Assembly (NCBI GenBank): GCA_038025085.1
Contig: CM076140.1
Coordinates: 16,202,001 to 16,266,000 of the forward strand
Origin: Tetragonia tetragonoides
Taxonomy: Eukaryota > Streptophyta > Magnoliopsida > Caryophyllales > Aizoaceae
Length of the DNA stretch: 64,000 nucleotides
Reading direction: 5' to 3'
Shown here: positions 23,751 to 36,674 of the stretch, one piece after another
Layout: each line of letters begins with the position of its first letter
How positions within the stretch are numbered: the first letter of the stretch is position 1
Made by a program: the position numbers and the translations under genes
Notes under the pieces: model-generated
The model's input: the letters and a program-made list of their open reading frames with translations, nothing else
The model's database searches: none
Told to the model about the DNA's origin: nothing

Positions 23751-25409
23751 TAGGGTTGCACATCAACCGACTTAGTCCCGTGTTTTTGACCGGACCAACC
23801 CGGACCGGCCAAGACCGGACCGAGGGTGACCGGTCCGGTCACCGGTTCAGGTTTTTAAGTTGGCCGGGTCTCCGGTCTAAACCTGGCGGTTTCCGGTTCT
23901 AGACCGAACCGGACCGGGTAAAGATTTTGAGTATAAAATCAACTTTAGGGTTTGTTTATGTCAAGTTGTAACTGCCAAACTTTTCTCTCTCCTCCTCCGC
24001 TCTCTATCTCGGTCACTCCTCCATCTCCTCACCCTTTCCTGCCAATTCTGTTATCATGCACAGGAGCGTCCTGCGCATTAATTTATGGTGTGTAACACAC
24101 TCGCTTTTTATTTTGAAGGGTAATAGCCGGTTTTGGTAACCGGAAACAAGAAAAGTGGAAAAAAAAAAAAGTTCAATTGGTGCACCAAAAAACACAATTG
24201 GTGGACCAAAAGTCAATTAGTCGACCAAAACAACTAAAACAAATGAAATAGTTTTGAAATTGAAAATATGCCTTGTAATTTGGAGTATAAACTTGGCTAT
24301 AAGGTGTATTTTCATGATGAACTGGAGTAAATAATTTGGAGACATGGAGTAAGTGATAGATTTTTATAATCGGATAAATGGTAAGGCGAATTAAAAGTAT
24401 GATGAAACGGCGTATTTTATTGTTGAGCTGGAGTAGAAACCGATGATATGGAGTATTTTAGCATAGATGTTGGTGCACCAAAACATCAGTTGGTCTACCA
24501 AACGAATGAAATAATCTTGAAATTGAAGATTTGACTTACATGGAGTAAGTGATAGTTTTTTTATAATTGGGTAGATGGTAAGGCGAAGTAAAAGTATAAC
24601 GAAATGGTGTATTTCAATGTTGGGGTGGAGTATAAACCGATGATATGGAGTAATTTCGCATACAGGCTGGTGCACCAAAAAACTCAGTTGGTCGACCAAA
24701 AGGAATGAAATAATCCTGAGATTGAAATACGACTTACATGGAGTAAGTGATAGTTTTTTATAATTGGATAGATGATATAATGAAGTAAGAGTGTGGTGAA
24801 TTGGTCTATTTTTTTATTGGAGTGGAGTAGAAACCGATGATATAGAATAATTTTGCAAAATAGAGTTGGTATACTAGGTGAACTTTTGGTGGACTATTAA
24901 TTTTATTTGGTAAACCATTCAATTTATATGGTGTACCATATTGACAAATAAGAGTAACTTGGTGTGGAATAAGCTAGCAAGTAGTAAGTTAAAAAGCAAC
25001 AAATAAAATGAAGGGCTGAGATCAACAAGCACATCTAACGGTTGACAAAATGTGCTGCACCGTCCTTTGCAGCACAACAGAAGCGCCCCCCTTTCCTCCT
25101 CCTCTCTCTCTCCCCTCCATCTCCTCATTCCTCACCCTCTCTCCATTTCCCTTCACTTCCATAGCTATCTAAACTTCAAAAAACAGCAAATTACAATAAT
25201 GGGTACTTATAATAAGACCAAAACCCGTCAAAATCGGAAAGTCATTGTAACAAAAGCATTGACCGGTCTAATTAGGTCCGGTCCGGGTTCAGACTGGATT
25301 TCACGGTCCGGGTCAGTCAATTGACCGGATCCATACGGTCCGATCACCGGTTTGTGCTTTTAGAAATTTCGGTCTCCGGTCCGGGCCGGTTTGGTCCGGG
25401 CCGGCCCTA
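23751..25409. mobile_element. Non-autonomous hAT element, 1659 bp
   Basis: It starts TAGGGTTGCAC and ends GGGCCGGCCCTA, giving short TAGGG-type inverted ends. A perfect 8-bp duplication GTTGAAGT flanks it (23743-23750 and 25410-25417). Both ends are dense in GACCGG/CCGGTC subterminal motifs. The middle (about 24180-24890) holds three diverged ~200-bp direct repeats carrying GTGCACCAAAA, TTACATGGAGTAAGTGATAG and CCGATGATAT. Two similar CT-rich blocks lie at 23985-24035 and 25085-25150. No transposase frame is visible. Confidence 0.85.
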
Positions 25410-25417
25410 GTTGAAGT

Positions 25418-26646
25418 TAAGTTATTATTAGTTGATCAATTGTAAATTGACCTATAAGATGAATTGTTACAACAACAATAATGATGATAAATTTAAAATA
25501 ATTTTTGTTTATTATGCGTATTTTCATAAAATATTGTAGGATGTAAGTTAATGCAAATCATCGCTAATCCTTGGGTCCACCTAGTTAGGTGAATCCAATG
25601 CATAAGTGAAGGAGAGAGAGAGGGGGAGGAGAGATAGAGGGAGAGGAGGGAGGGTAAAATTTTTAAATGTACTCGTGTATACAATGCTTCATGTACCACG
25701 CGCTCAACCCAAATATTTATTCAGCCCATATAAATTCGCGCATGGTGCACAAAGCTTCATATGCATGAGTATACAATTTGTGTGCTGGGATAGGGAGGAG
25801 GTCCATCTAGCTACATGAATTTGGGGTTTAGGTAATAGGAATTGAACTCATAAGAGTCATAACTATTTAACTATCCAATATCGATCAACTAGACTATCCA
25901 CCCATTTTGAATTGATGAGATTTCTTACCGGCAAGCACCTACATGGATTTGGGGTCTAAGTAATTCACTCCTATACTCAATAGTCAACTCTGAGTAATAT
26001 AATTCGAGTTGAATCCGAAACTTAAAAACCAAATCTAAACATTGACCCAACCTGGTACTATCCAATCTAAAATAGTTCGGTCAAACCAATCTGTACCCGA
26101 ACTCAACCTGAAATTAGCACGAACCAAATTAGCTCCAAACCCTAATACAACCAAACTGAAGTGAACCTAAACAGATTGCAAAGGCGACCGATTCAACCCA
26201 ACTTAAACTAAACCCGATTTAAGTGAGCCATTTGCCATGTTTCTTTAACCACCCAAACCGACTTGGCCAAGTTCATGGGCTGGGCTCCCTCCTTCAAATG
26301 GTATGGGCATACAATAACGCAATTAGCCCACTCCATAAAAAGAAAGAAAAAAAAAATTACCACAAGCTGAAAAAAGGGGGAAATTTTGTAGTATCAAAAT
26401 ATCGAAGAAGATTTCAGAAATTTTCAGAATGGGCTAAAGCCCGGTTAGGTTTTATTTTAGAGGCAGATTTGATTTCCGAGGTAAGCAGAAATCCTGTTCA
26501 AAGAACCCTAATTCTCTTACACCGCCTTACCTATAAATATATCCCCACCGAGGTCACAGAAAATCGAACTATTCTGGTACGTATCTTGTGTTATGTTCTT
26601 CAATATGTTCTTCTAGTTTTATGTTTTTGCCATTGCAATTTTTTTA
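25418..26646. other. Intergenic region with a SINE-like stretch and a promoter-like stretch
   Basis: On the minus strand, about 25905-25820 reads like a tRNA-derived SINE head (TAGTCTAGTTGATC, then GAGTTCAATTCC, resembling boxes A and B). A GA-rich tract lies at 25609-25655. Near 26504-26540 a telo-box-like AACCCTAA is followed by TATAAATATAT and a possible donor GTACGT at 26577, which resembles a housekeeping promoter and first non-coding exon, but no coding exons follow that I can support. Confidence 0.3.
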
Positions 26647-26923
26647 GTGCTTGTTTGGTTGAATTAGGAAAGTGAGTTCCCATGGGAAGTATTAATTCGT
26701 GGAAAATATAAAATTATGGGAAGTGCCCAAACTTTCATGGGAAGTGATGTGGGAAGTAAACTTACTTAGGAGGGGCTTGGTAAGTGACTTCCTCCATTTT
26801 GGAGGAAGTGACTTCCCATAGGAAGTTAATTTCTATATTTTTTTGTCAACCAAACAACAAGGGATTTTACACTTCCTAGAAGTTGCACTTTCCATGTTAG
26901 TTGTGTGTCAACTAAACAAGCAC
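26647..26923. mobile_element. Tourist-like (PIF/Harbinger) MITE, 277 bp
   Basis: The ends are GTGCTTGTTTGGTTG and its inverse CAACTAAACAAGCAC (one mismatch), flanked by the 3-bp duplication TTA (26644-26646, 26924-26926). GGAAGT/ACTTCC motifs recur through the interior in both orientations. Size, ends and TTA target fit Tourist-like MITEs. Confidence 0.8.
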
Positions 26924-26926
26924 TTA

Positions 26927-27739
26927 ATTTTCTTTGTTTTCCAAAATTGTTTCACTTTTTCGTTAGTTTCTGGGTTTTACTGCATTCGTTCTGAATTATC
27001 ATAAGTGTGACGAGGATTTCTCCAAAATCCCTTTACTTAAATCTTTGGGGCAAACTAATCTCATGTTTGTAAATCCCACAAGTAAAACGTCACAAATTTA
27101 GCCTTGTTTTTGACGTTGTAGGAAATCTCTTTCTGGGATTTTCTCCGTCCCTTAAAAGGCGGTCTCATATTCCATTGCCTTGGGTAGTGGCATTGCCGCA
27201 ATTACCATTTTGGAATTGCCATGAGACAAATATTTCCCACTTTTTTAAACCCTAATTTCCAATATGGGTTCACTTTGTTGTTCAATTTTGATTCTGAAAA
27301 ATGTGTTCTTGCACAAATTAAATTCCTATCTGGTTTCGCTTTGTTTTTCAATTTTGATTTCTGGGATTTCTTTATTTTTCAATTTTGACTGAGTATAGCG
27401 TTTTTGGAATTCAATATCCTATCTCGGTTTTTAAATTATTTCTAATTTTTAAGAAATTTGTGAATTTTGATTTCCATTGTTTCAACGTTTTTGGTGGTTG
27501 GGTTGACGGTTGTCGTATTGAAATGCCGCCATGTTCTCTTTCTTTTTTATTTTATTTGTTGTTATGTTCTTTAAAAGACGTTGACGATTATGAACTGATG
27601 AGTGATGATGATCAACTAATGAATAGTGAATTACTAAAATGTTAGTTGTAGACTTGTGGTACTCACATTGCTTGTTTTTAGACAAAGTTGAGATTAATTT
27701 CACTTACAAAGTTAAGCTTAATATTTTGAAGTGGTAGCA
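26927..27739. other. AT-rich intergenic region
   Basis: No supportable gene. A short open stretch ending DVDDYELMSDDDQLMNSELL near 27575-27645 has no context and is not called. Confidence 0.4.
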
Positions 27740-29170
27740 CATATTGTTCATAATTCAGTCCTTCACAAAGTATCAATCTAATTGTTCATAAGTTGTATAC
27801 GTAATGCTCATTAAAAATAGTCAAATTGTTCATATGTTATGTACATAATGTTGATTAGATATAGTCTAATTGTTTATAGGTTATAAGTGCAATGTTCAAT
27901 AAAAGTAGTCTAATTGTTCATAGGTTATATATGTAATATTCATTAAAAATAGTCTAATTATTCATAAGTTATGTATGTAATGTTCATTAAAAATAATTTA
28001 GTTGTTCATCGGTTATAAGTGCAATGTTCATTAGAAATAGTCTAATTGTTCATTGGTTATATACGTAATATTCATTAAACATAATCTAATTGTTCATAGG
28101 TTATATACGTAATGTTTATAAAAAATAGTCTAGTTGTTCATCGGTTATAAGTGCAATGTTCAGTAAAAATAGTTTAATTGTTCATAGGATATATATATAT
28201 ACGTAATGTACATTAAAAATAATTAATCTAATTGTTCATAGGTTATATACGTAGTGTTCATAAAAAACAGTCTAATTGTTCATCGGTTATAAGTGCAATG
28301 TTCAATAAAAATAGTCTAATTGTCCATATGTTATATACATAATGTTCATTAAAAATAACCTAATTGTTCATAGGTTATTTACCTAATGTTCATAAAAAAT
28401 AGTCTAATTGTTCATTGGTTATAAGTGCAATATTCATTAAAAGTGTCTAATTGTTCATAGGTTATATACGTAATATTCATCAAAATAATCTAATTGTTCA
28501 TAAGTTATATATACGTAATGTTCATCAAAAATAATATAATGGTTCATAAATACTAAGAGTTTCATTAAAAAAGAACATAAATTCACTCAAAGAAAAAAGA
28601 AAAGTAAAAATAGTCTAATTATTCATAACGTATAAACGCAATGTTCATTTAAAATAATCTAGTTGTTCAAAGGTATAAACGTAGTGTTCATTTAAAATAG
28701 CCTAATTGTTCATAAGGTATAAACTTAGTGTTCATTTAAAATAATCTAATTGTTCATAAGGTATAAACATAATGTTCACCTAAAATAGCCTAATAGTTCA
28801 TAAGGTATAAACATAATGTTCATTTAAAATAGTCTAATTGTTCATAAGGTATAAACATAATGTTCATTAAAAGTATTAACGTAGTGTTCATTTAAAATAG
28901 TCTAATTGTTCATAAGGTATAAATATAGTGTTCATTTAAAATAGTCAAATTGTTCATAAGGTATAAACGTAATGTTCATTTAAAATAGTCAAATTGTTCA
29001 TAAGGTATAAACGTAATGTTCATTTAAAATAGTCAAATTGTTCATAAGGTATAAACGTAATGTTCATTCAAAAATAGTCTAAGTGTTCATAAGGTTAAAC
29101 GTAATGTTCATTTATAATACTAATTGTTTATAAGGTATAAATATAATGTTCATTAATTATAAACATAAGG
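27740..29170. repeat. 44-bp minisatellite, about 31 copies in two blocks
   Basis: The unit is about 44 bp with the core CTAATTGTTCATAGGTTATA followed by CGTAATGTTCATTAAAAATAGT. Block 1 (about 27740-28560) mixes a GGTTATATACGTAATG form with a GGTTATAAGTGCAATG form. The second form recurs about every 132 bp, so block 1 is built on a three-unit period. Block 2 (about 28610-29170) is homogeneous for an AAGGTATAAACGTAATG form. About 50 bp of unrelated AT-rich DNA separates the blocks. Confidence 0.9.
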
Positions 29171-30526
29171 TTATTTTTCTCGAACAAAAAAAAAAATAAA
29201 AATCACGGTAAAGTTCATAAATAATAATCTAAAAATTTATAAATAATAAAATTATTGATTATAATTTCATTAAGATAATTTATAGGTTTCTAAAAATGAG
29301 AGATTCTATAAAATAACAAGAAAAGGCTAAAACATAAAATAAAAAAATAAAAAAATCATTAAAATAATGAAAAAAAGGAAAAGCAAGTGAGCGGGGACCA
29401 CGTCCCATTTCTTCAGTTTGCCTAGGTGGGAGAACGGTAAAATATTTAAAATAGTGTCATGAGAATTTGGTATGAGAAATCAAACCCCTCTGATTTGGAA
29501 TCAAAAACCCATACCCGAAAAAACATGTTTGGTTGTATTTTTCTGTCTGCTCAATTAGTCATAGTTGGAAAAAAGAATTCAAGCTATGACTTATAGGTCG
29601 TTGCTCATGAACTGTAACCGCCGGTTTGCAATAGAGGGGTTGAGGTTTGCAAAACTAAAGTGTTGGAGGTTTAGAAGTACTGTACGTATATTCAATGTTT
29701 CCATATGCTCGATTGTCTAAAAGTTTAGTGCTTTCTCCCTAAATTTTTCAATTTACAAACTTGGATCATACACGGAGTTTTTATTAGAGTACTACTTATT
29801 ATTCTAGTACCATTTTAAAGATTCTGCTCATGAGTCATGACCACACTATACTTACATGACGAACCCACCATGTGAAGTTTGCTTATTTTTCACGTGGCAT
29901 ATTCATCATCACTCCTAAGGGATTATGTAAATCATCTTACGCATTTAAAACATGTGCCTATATAAACGTGTGGCTATCCTTATTAATTAAGGAAATATGG
30001 GACTTAATGTAAAGTTACTTGTGAGACTTAGGCTGAGGCTTTGTTCTTTCACCTACATAAAACTGAATTGAAGCTGAAATGAACCAAAATTGAACTAATT
30101 TGATTTTGAAATTTGACATTTAACCCTTTAAAACTTATCCCAACATATTTAATATATATTCTCATTTTAAAATAGGCTTTGAAATGTTTTCAATGACACA
30201 AGTAATATCACCATAAAATTATTTTGAAATAACAAGTTATCTACATGATAAGTTTCACATGAACTGAGTTAAACTAAAATTAAACTCAGATGAGCGGAAC
30301 ATAATATATAATTAAGAATTTAATTAAAAATTGGCGACAAAGCATCGTACTGAATAAAAACTGATCTACCAATGAAGTCTAAAGAATTTTGTGGAGCTCA
30401 GAGTTGTTCCCACCATTTATGCTTTCGGTACTATATTGTTTTCTTCTAAGATTGAACTAACCTGTAGCGTCGAAAAAAAGCATCTCGTCGTTAACTGCTA
30501 GGGCCCTAGGGGTAAAGTAAATGTAG
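29171..30526. other. AT-rich intergenic region, nothing recognised
   Basis: No gene or clear element was seen. It includes A-rich runs near 29180-29390. Confidence 0.4.
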
Positions 30527-31421
30527 GTGAGTTAACAACTATGTTGGTGACTAAACCTTCTACAATTTGGCCTTTTATATATAATGGTGGGTCTTGAAGT
30601 CAATTTATCACCACCTCATAAAAACTCATTTCAATTCCTTGTCAGTAGGGTGGTTGTACATAGGTCCAGAACCTAATTGAATCGGATCGAATTTGAATTG
30701 GACCGAACTTGAATCTAGTCAATTGGTGGACCGAGGATCTAACCTAAATACAATAGGTCTTGGACCTAACCGAATCTGAAAAATCTGGACCGAACCTAAA
30801 TGAACTTAATGGACCTGAATTGTTTTGAGCTCCAATACGATTTTTAGTATTACTCATAAAAAAATCGCCTAAATAATATTCAATTCCAAGCAAGTAAACA
30901 ACACAAAAAATAAAAAATAAAAAAAAAAACAATAAAAGTCCAAACAAGCCTCAATATATTTAAGCAATGCAAGAGTGAATTAAAAAAATAAAAAAAAAAT
31001 TTCAAAGGTTTTCGGCTCACAAAGCCCACAAAACCACTTTTTTAATATTTTTTTTTTCATAATTCGAAAGTTTTCGGTCCATCAAACCCCACAAAGCCAC
31101 TTTTTCATACATTTTTTTTTATAATTTAAAGGTTTTCGGTTCAATCAGGTCCAAACCGGAAAAAAGACCGAATCGGACCTAAACCAAAATTCTATAAAAG
31201 TTGGACCGTGGACCTAACCGAATACATTAGGTTCGGTCTAGATCTGACCCGATTCGGTTAGCTCCGGTCTAAATAATCGGTCTGAACCTATTCTTGTGCA
31301 GCCCTACTTGCCCGTTAACAAAAGTTATGACAGGATTCTAAAAGGCCAAGAAAAAAAAACGTTGGGTCCGAAAAGACCAAAATTTAAGAAACTTTAGTCA
31401 CCAACAAAGCTGTTAACTCAC
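30527..31421. mobile_element. Inverted-repeat (foldback/MITE-like) element, interrupted by a hAT
   Basis: The left arm begins GTGAGTTAACAACTATGTTG followed by GTGACTAAACCTTC; the right arm is its inverse with about four mismatches over 34 bp, ending GTTAACTCAC at 31421. The hAT at 30646-31306 sits between the arms. Without the hAT the element would be about 235 bp. No clear target duplication was found, so the superfamily is unassigned. Confidence 0.6.
30646..31306. mobile_element. Non-autonomous hAT element, 661 bp
   Basis: The left end TAGGGTGGTTGTACA and the inverted right end TAGGGCTGCACAAG continue as similar sequence (ATAGGTYCAGAACC-like) for about 28 bp. Flanks CTTGTCAG and CTTGCCCG agree at 6 of 8 positions, consistent with an old 8-bp target duplication. 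No transposase is present. Confidence 0.7.
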
Positions 31422-31465
31422 ATTTCCGGTGGCTAATTCTCATAAAAATCAGGTGTAGATGGACT

Positions 31466-32059
31466 TAGGGGTGGTCACAAACCAAACTGTTCGTGAACTG
31501 TTCGGACTCGACTCGGGCTTGGTTCGAATAGAAAACGAACTGCAAACTCAAATTTCATAGTGTTCGGCTCGAAAGCTCGTGAGCCTCAAACAAATACGAC
31601 TATTCTACATTTTATTATTTTTGAATAATTTAAAATAACTAATATTTGTTTTTCCTAATAATTATCTTAAAATTTCTATTTAGTTTGTGAATTTATTTTT
31701 CTTCAAATTTTATTTTCGTAAAATTAGTTAGCATTCTCATTGAATGAACAAATTAAACTTTGTTAACCATAGACAATTAGGATAATAAACTATAAATTAT
31801 TTTCATATCATTTGGCGATTTCATATCATGGAATATTAGATTAGAGATGTTTTAAGTTTATTGAAAGATTAAAATAGAATTTATATATTCGACAAAAGTT
31901 TTTGTTCGAGCTCGATCGAGTTCGGTAATTTTTAATCAAATCAAGCTTGACCTCAATTTTATGGCTCAAACCGAGTTCGGCTCGAGTTCGAGTTCGAAAA
32001 TTTTAAAATGAGCCAAACCCAAAATTAATAATGTTCGGCTCGGCTCGTGGCCAGCCCTA
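31466..32059. mobile_element. Non-autonomous hAT element, 594 bp
   Basis: It starts TAGGGGTGGTCAC and ends GGCCAGCCCTA. Flanking 8-mers are GATGGACT and GATGGACC (7 of 8 identical). Subterminal GTTCGGCTCG-type motifs lie near both ends. No transposase is present. Confidence 0.75.
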
Positions 32060-32067
32060 GATGGACC

Positions 32068-33737
32068 TATATATTACTTATGTTCATTTACAAGGGTTAA
32101 GGATATCTATACTCATAAAATGGAATGACATTTCTTTATCAACCATCAACTATTAACTAGTCAAGTACCCACTGATCAATGGATTTGAGTTCGTGCATGA
32201 TGATAAACTTTTATTGAGTTGAGGTGACACATAAGTGTAAGTGAAACTCCAATTCAAAATTAATTGGCTATCGGTGAAGTAACTTACTTTATTATTAACA
32301 ATTTTAATATTACTATATCTTTTCATGTGAGACACAAATCCGCTTGAATGGTGTGTTCTTTTTCAGGTAATTGATCGAATTCATCTAATCAATTGAACTA
32401 AATATAATATATGAGAAAAAATCATATCACTAAACTGAACCAACTTTATAAAAAGGTACTATGAGACACCTTAACTTATATGAACAACTTTCGAATCCAA
32501 ATAACTACTTAAAGCATACCTTTCCAGTTAAGTTAGCCAAAATGATTTCTAGTCAACTATAAGTAATTGTTAACTACTCATTTAGTATAGTGACAAGTGA
32601 TTCTTGAGACGAAATCTTAGCTTATAAAACGTCGGTAAAGTGGAAAGGACAAATTATATCCTGTTAATATAGGGAGTAATGTAATTGGTTTTAAAGTTTG
32701 CCACGTGAAGATTTCCTTGTGTCATTTAGAAAGTTAGGCTCAAGTCGAATTTCAGTCCTGAATGGACAAGTACAAAAATAGCTAAAATCCGAAAGGCACA
32801 CAAAATTTTTGCCAACAATAGCCACAACGCCTTTCTATTGTCAATTGACCATAAATTGAGTTAGGTATTTGTATGATTGTTGCGTGCTTTTCGTCGTGCA
32901 TGACTTGGAAGTCATATGCATTATCTAGGCTCTTTAATTGGATGAGAATTGAGGATAATTATATGATTTGTCGCATTATGAAAATTTTCGTTGTTTTATA
33001 GCGCCTCATAAATCCTGCCCTGAGTTCTATGGAAAAGTTATTCGTGAGATGTGAGACGTAATAGTAAGAAATCGAATCCGATCACTCAGTATTATACTTA
33101 TAAATTCGCCCTTTGCCACTATTTCATATGTTTCAGAAGCTGATTTGTCGTATTACTGAATAACTAACGGTTAACTTTTATCTTTTTGCAAATGGTTAGT
33201 TACCAAGATATAAATACGCTAGTTTTTGGCTGCATCAGCTACTCCAAACCTTAAGAACATGCTTTTGGCATGTTTTTGGCTGCACTAGCTATTCCAAACC
33301 TTGATGAGAAAAGAAGAAAAAAAAAACTACACCAAACCTTAAGAACATGCTTTTAACTTTAGTATGGGCTCAAATGTATTACTCCCTGACAAGAAAAAAA
33401 AAAAGAAAAAAAAGTTTAGTATGGGCTCAAGTATGTACTTGTAGAAGGAAAAAAAAGTCTATCTCTTTTTTTTCTTTTTCTTTTACAAGTGCATAATATT
33501 TTTTTCTTTTTCTTTTACAAATGCATACGAGTTGTGGTATTTATTTAAGGTGCAATTTGCATACTTAGAGACTAGAGTACACATAAATATATCACTCCAT
33601 ATAGTGTGTGTTGGGTATGTATTCTTTTTCGGTGAGAAACTACAATGAATTATTAAATAATTATATGTGAAATAATCAGGAGAGTTGAATTCACTGAATT
33701 GAACTGATTTAAAATAAGTAAAAGATAAGGGTGTGTC
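32068..33737. other. AT-rich intergenic region
   Basis: No gene is visible. A partial local duplication (CCAAACCTTAAGAACATGCT) occurs at about 33246 and 33334, and A-rich and T-rich runs lie at 33390-33530. Confidence 0.4.
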
Positions 33738-34085
33738 ATGTTTTTTTTTTCACTGATTCTCACTGATTGGTAAGGTCTTGCCATCGATTTTCACTAATTG
33801 GATGATGTGTCAGTGTTACAACTGATTTTCACCGATTCGGTAAGTTCCTACCATTAATTCTCATTGATCTAGTAAGGTCATGCCACTGATTTTGTGGGTA
33901 GGGATGTGTTCTTAATTTTCCACAGATCTTCACTGATTCTGTAAGGTATTGTCATTGATTTTCACTAATTGAGTAAAGTCATGCCACTTATTCTCACTGA
34001 TTCAGTAAGGACTTGTCACTCATTCTTACTAATTAGGTATGGTAATGTCGTTGATTTTCGATGATTAGGTAAAGTTCAATAACCA
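33738..34085. repeat. Degenerate ~30-bp tandem repeat (TCACTGATT type)
   Basis: About ten imperfect units carry TTTCACTGATT followed by GGTAAGGTC and CATGCC-like blocks. They are diverged, suggesting an old array. Confidence 0.6.
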
Positions 34086-34544
34086 AAAAAAAAAAAAAAA
34101 ACTCTACATGTGATAGATTTTCGATGATTAGGTATATGGTGCTCCCTTGAAATATTGGAGTATAGAAACAAAATATGTACTAAGTAGATCCACGAGTGAT
34201 ATATACACGACAAAATATGGATCTAATAATTTTTGATGTGGCTCATTCGTTGTGTTGCAAATAAAACTGAAATTGTTTCTGTAACTATTCATTCATCACT
34301 GAAGGGGTACGATTGTCGTTTGTGGTCCATGCATAAATAATCTAAATACTTTCTTAAGCCTCAGGAAACTGCTTCTAGAGACACATTGCATACACCATTA
34401 CTGATAATGACAAAGAGTATGACAATACATTACATTACATCATTGAGTGTAATTTTGGAAAAGGAAACACAAGTTAGGCAATTCCATGCTCATTAATATA
34501 ATTAAGTCGCTATTAAACTCATAATTGGCAAAGGCAATCGGAAG

Positions 34545-34727
34545 TCCTCACCAGTCTATACAGACCACTCCTAAAGTCGCGAGAGGAATCAACAGTTCCA
34601 CATACTGAGCCAGACTATATGAGGGAGGAGTATACTTCGAGTAAGTCTCAAACCCCTAACCTTTGGGCAAACATTGGCAAAGCCCTTAATTCTAATGATA
34701 TTAGCATTGAGCCACAGCCCCGAGAGG
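34545..34727 (-). mobile_element. SINE-like tRNA-derived element
   Basis: On the minus strand it begins GGGGCTGTGGCTCAATGC (box-A-like) and has GGTTAGGGGTTTGAGACTT (box-B-like) about 60 bp later, then a non-tRNA body. The order and spacing suit a tRNA-derived SINE. The 3' end and target duplication were not identified. Confidence 0.4.
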
Positions 34728-34770
34728 ATTAATTGGCAATTAACAAAAGGAAAATAAGATATATCCAAAA

Positions 34771-35040
34771 CTAATTAACAAATGGGTCATAAAAGGATGA
34801 TTCTGCTATTGTCAAGTTATAAAACGCTATTGACAAATTCAAATAAAATAAAAAAAGATCAACATTTTCATACTCTCCTATATAATATAAATGACATGGC
34901 AATAGTGTTTTACGGTCTGACAATAACATTTTTCCAAAAATATGCGACATCCACATCACTTTTAGAATATAGGCAACCGCCATATATTGGCAAGCTTAAC
35001 TCTTAATTTTTTTAAAATATATTCTTGCACCAATTTGTTA
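34771..35040. other. AT-rich region, nothing recognised
   Basis: No gene or element was identified. Confidence 0.3.
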
Positions 35041-35049
35041 ATAGGGAAT

Positions 35050-35600
35050 GTGGGACCCAAAATATTTCTTTTAAGTGTCCCACATCGTCACATTATTGAA
35101 AAAGTCAACACGTCGAAAGATTAATTACAAGGCGACACGTGGCGGTCAAAATCACAAGATTGGCATCGGGTCAACAATTTGGCTATCCTATGGGACGACG
35201 AGACGTGGCATAGAAATCGCCACCCCATGACCTAAAGAATATCCTCCGACAGGTCATCATGACTTAGCTTGGCCCAAAAAATCATAACTGACAGGCCCAG
35301 CACGAAAAACACGAAAGGTTTCCTTCTGATATCAGACAGGGTACGGAAATTACGTACCCTGCCACTGACGTCTTCTATAAATAGACAGTCAGTCATTATT
35401 TCAGGTAACTTTCTCCTTCTTACACAATTCCCAAAATATTCTCTCTCTCTTTCTAGATTTTATCTCCACTTGTGATATCTGACTTGACCGTCGGAGGGGT
35501 CCCTCCCGGAAAAACCCCCCGGGACAGTCACTTGTTTCCTTTTGCAGGTCCAACAAACACTTAGTGGATAGTTGCAGCCAAAGCTGCTCAGCTCCTCGCA
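35050..35600 (+). mobile_element. LTR-like block (probable solo LTR)
   Basis: It opens with TGTGGGACCC. A TATAAATAG at about 35376 is followed by a CT-rich transcribed-type leader and then GACTTGACCGTCGGAGGGGT, CCCTCCCGG and CTTTTGCAGGTCC. This is the arrangement commonly seen in the R-U5 part of plant LTR retrotransposons. No second LTR or polyprotein is nearby. Boundaries and target duplication are not resolved, so solo LTR is an inference. Confidence 0.5.
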
Positions 35601-36674
35601 CTAGACTTGATACTTCACAGTCGACTCAAAAGAACTCGGAATAAAGAAGCTAAGATTATTATAACTTTCTAATGATATAGTTTTAATATATTAAAATATC
35701 TCTTATGAGGTTACCTCAACATGAGGTGTTTGAATCCTCTAGGGTTTTATTTCTCTGCCGTTATTTCTCCTTTTTATCTCTCTCCTTTACATGTTTAATT
35801 CTCCAAAACCCGCTCCCTCTATTCAAGGGCCCAAAACCCCCTGTCCAATCTAAAGATGGAGATTTGGAGAACTGTACTCCAACATGAGGCTATCCATATA
35901 GCCAAGCATGACGTCATATTTATTTGAGATGGCTCACGTTAAAGTCGCCCACCTCATATGAGTTTTTATGTTAATCAGTAACAATAATGATTATTATTAT
36001 TATTGTTTGACAATGTGATTATTATACCCAATAAAATAAATTCCATACCGAGCCACATTCTTTTCATATTTTCTTTTTATTTACCGTTGCAAAGGCATGG
36101 CATATGGTCAAAATTTGTTGAGGTGGGTTTGTATCCCATATGTAAAGATTTAGTGGTGGTGAGCATTTATATAAGCAAGTGAGTTACTCCACCCATTGTC
36201 AATTGCTTTTGGATTGGAACCTTCATTGTCTTGAATGTGTGCTCACTTGTTAAAACCCAATTTTTAAAATTTATCAAAATTAGTGGACATATATAATTAA
36301 TAAGATTGTGGAATAGAATATGAAAAGAGATGAAGACATCTAGCGAAGACACAGTTTGGCCATTTCAGCTTTATTCCAGTGAAAATGACAAGTGCTGTAA
36401 ATAAAAAGCTTGTGTAATCGTACTACCAAGTCCGCGCCGTAAGCTCCCTGTCAAACGGCTAAAAGTGTACAAAATAAGATTGGTCAAATCACATGTCCAT
36501 GGATTATTACGACAATTAGCTCAGATACTAGCATTAGATGTGACACCTATTGTCACCTAGTAGCTAATAAATTGTGGTGCCCGTAATCACTTTTAAGCCA
36601 AAGTAAACTCAATAATCAGCGGGACACTACTGGCAGCGCCTAATCCAGTGCGTGATATGTTCTGGCTGATATAA
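35601..36674. other. Intergenic region, nothing recognised
   Basis: No supportable gene or complete element. Confidence 0.35.

Noticed and set aside
27740..29170. CRISPR-like regular array
   Set aside because: The units are tandem with no unique spacers, and the DNA is plant nuclear.
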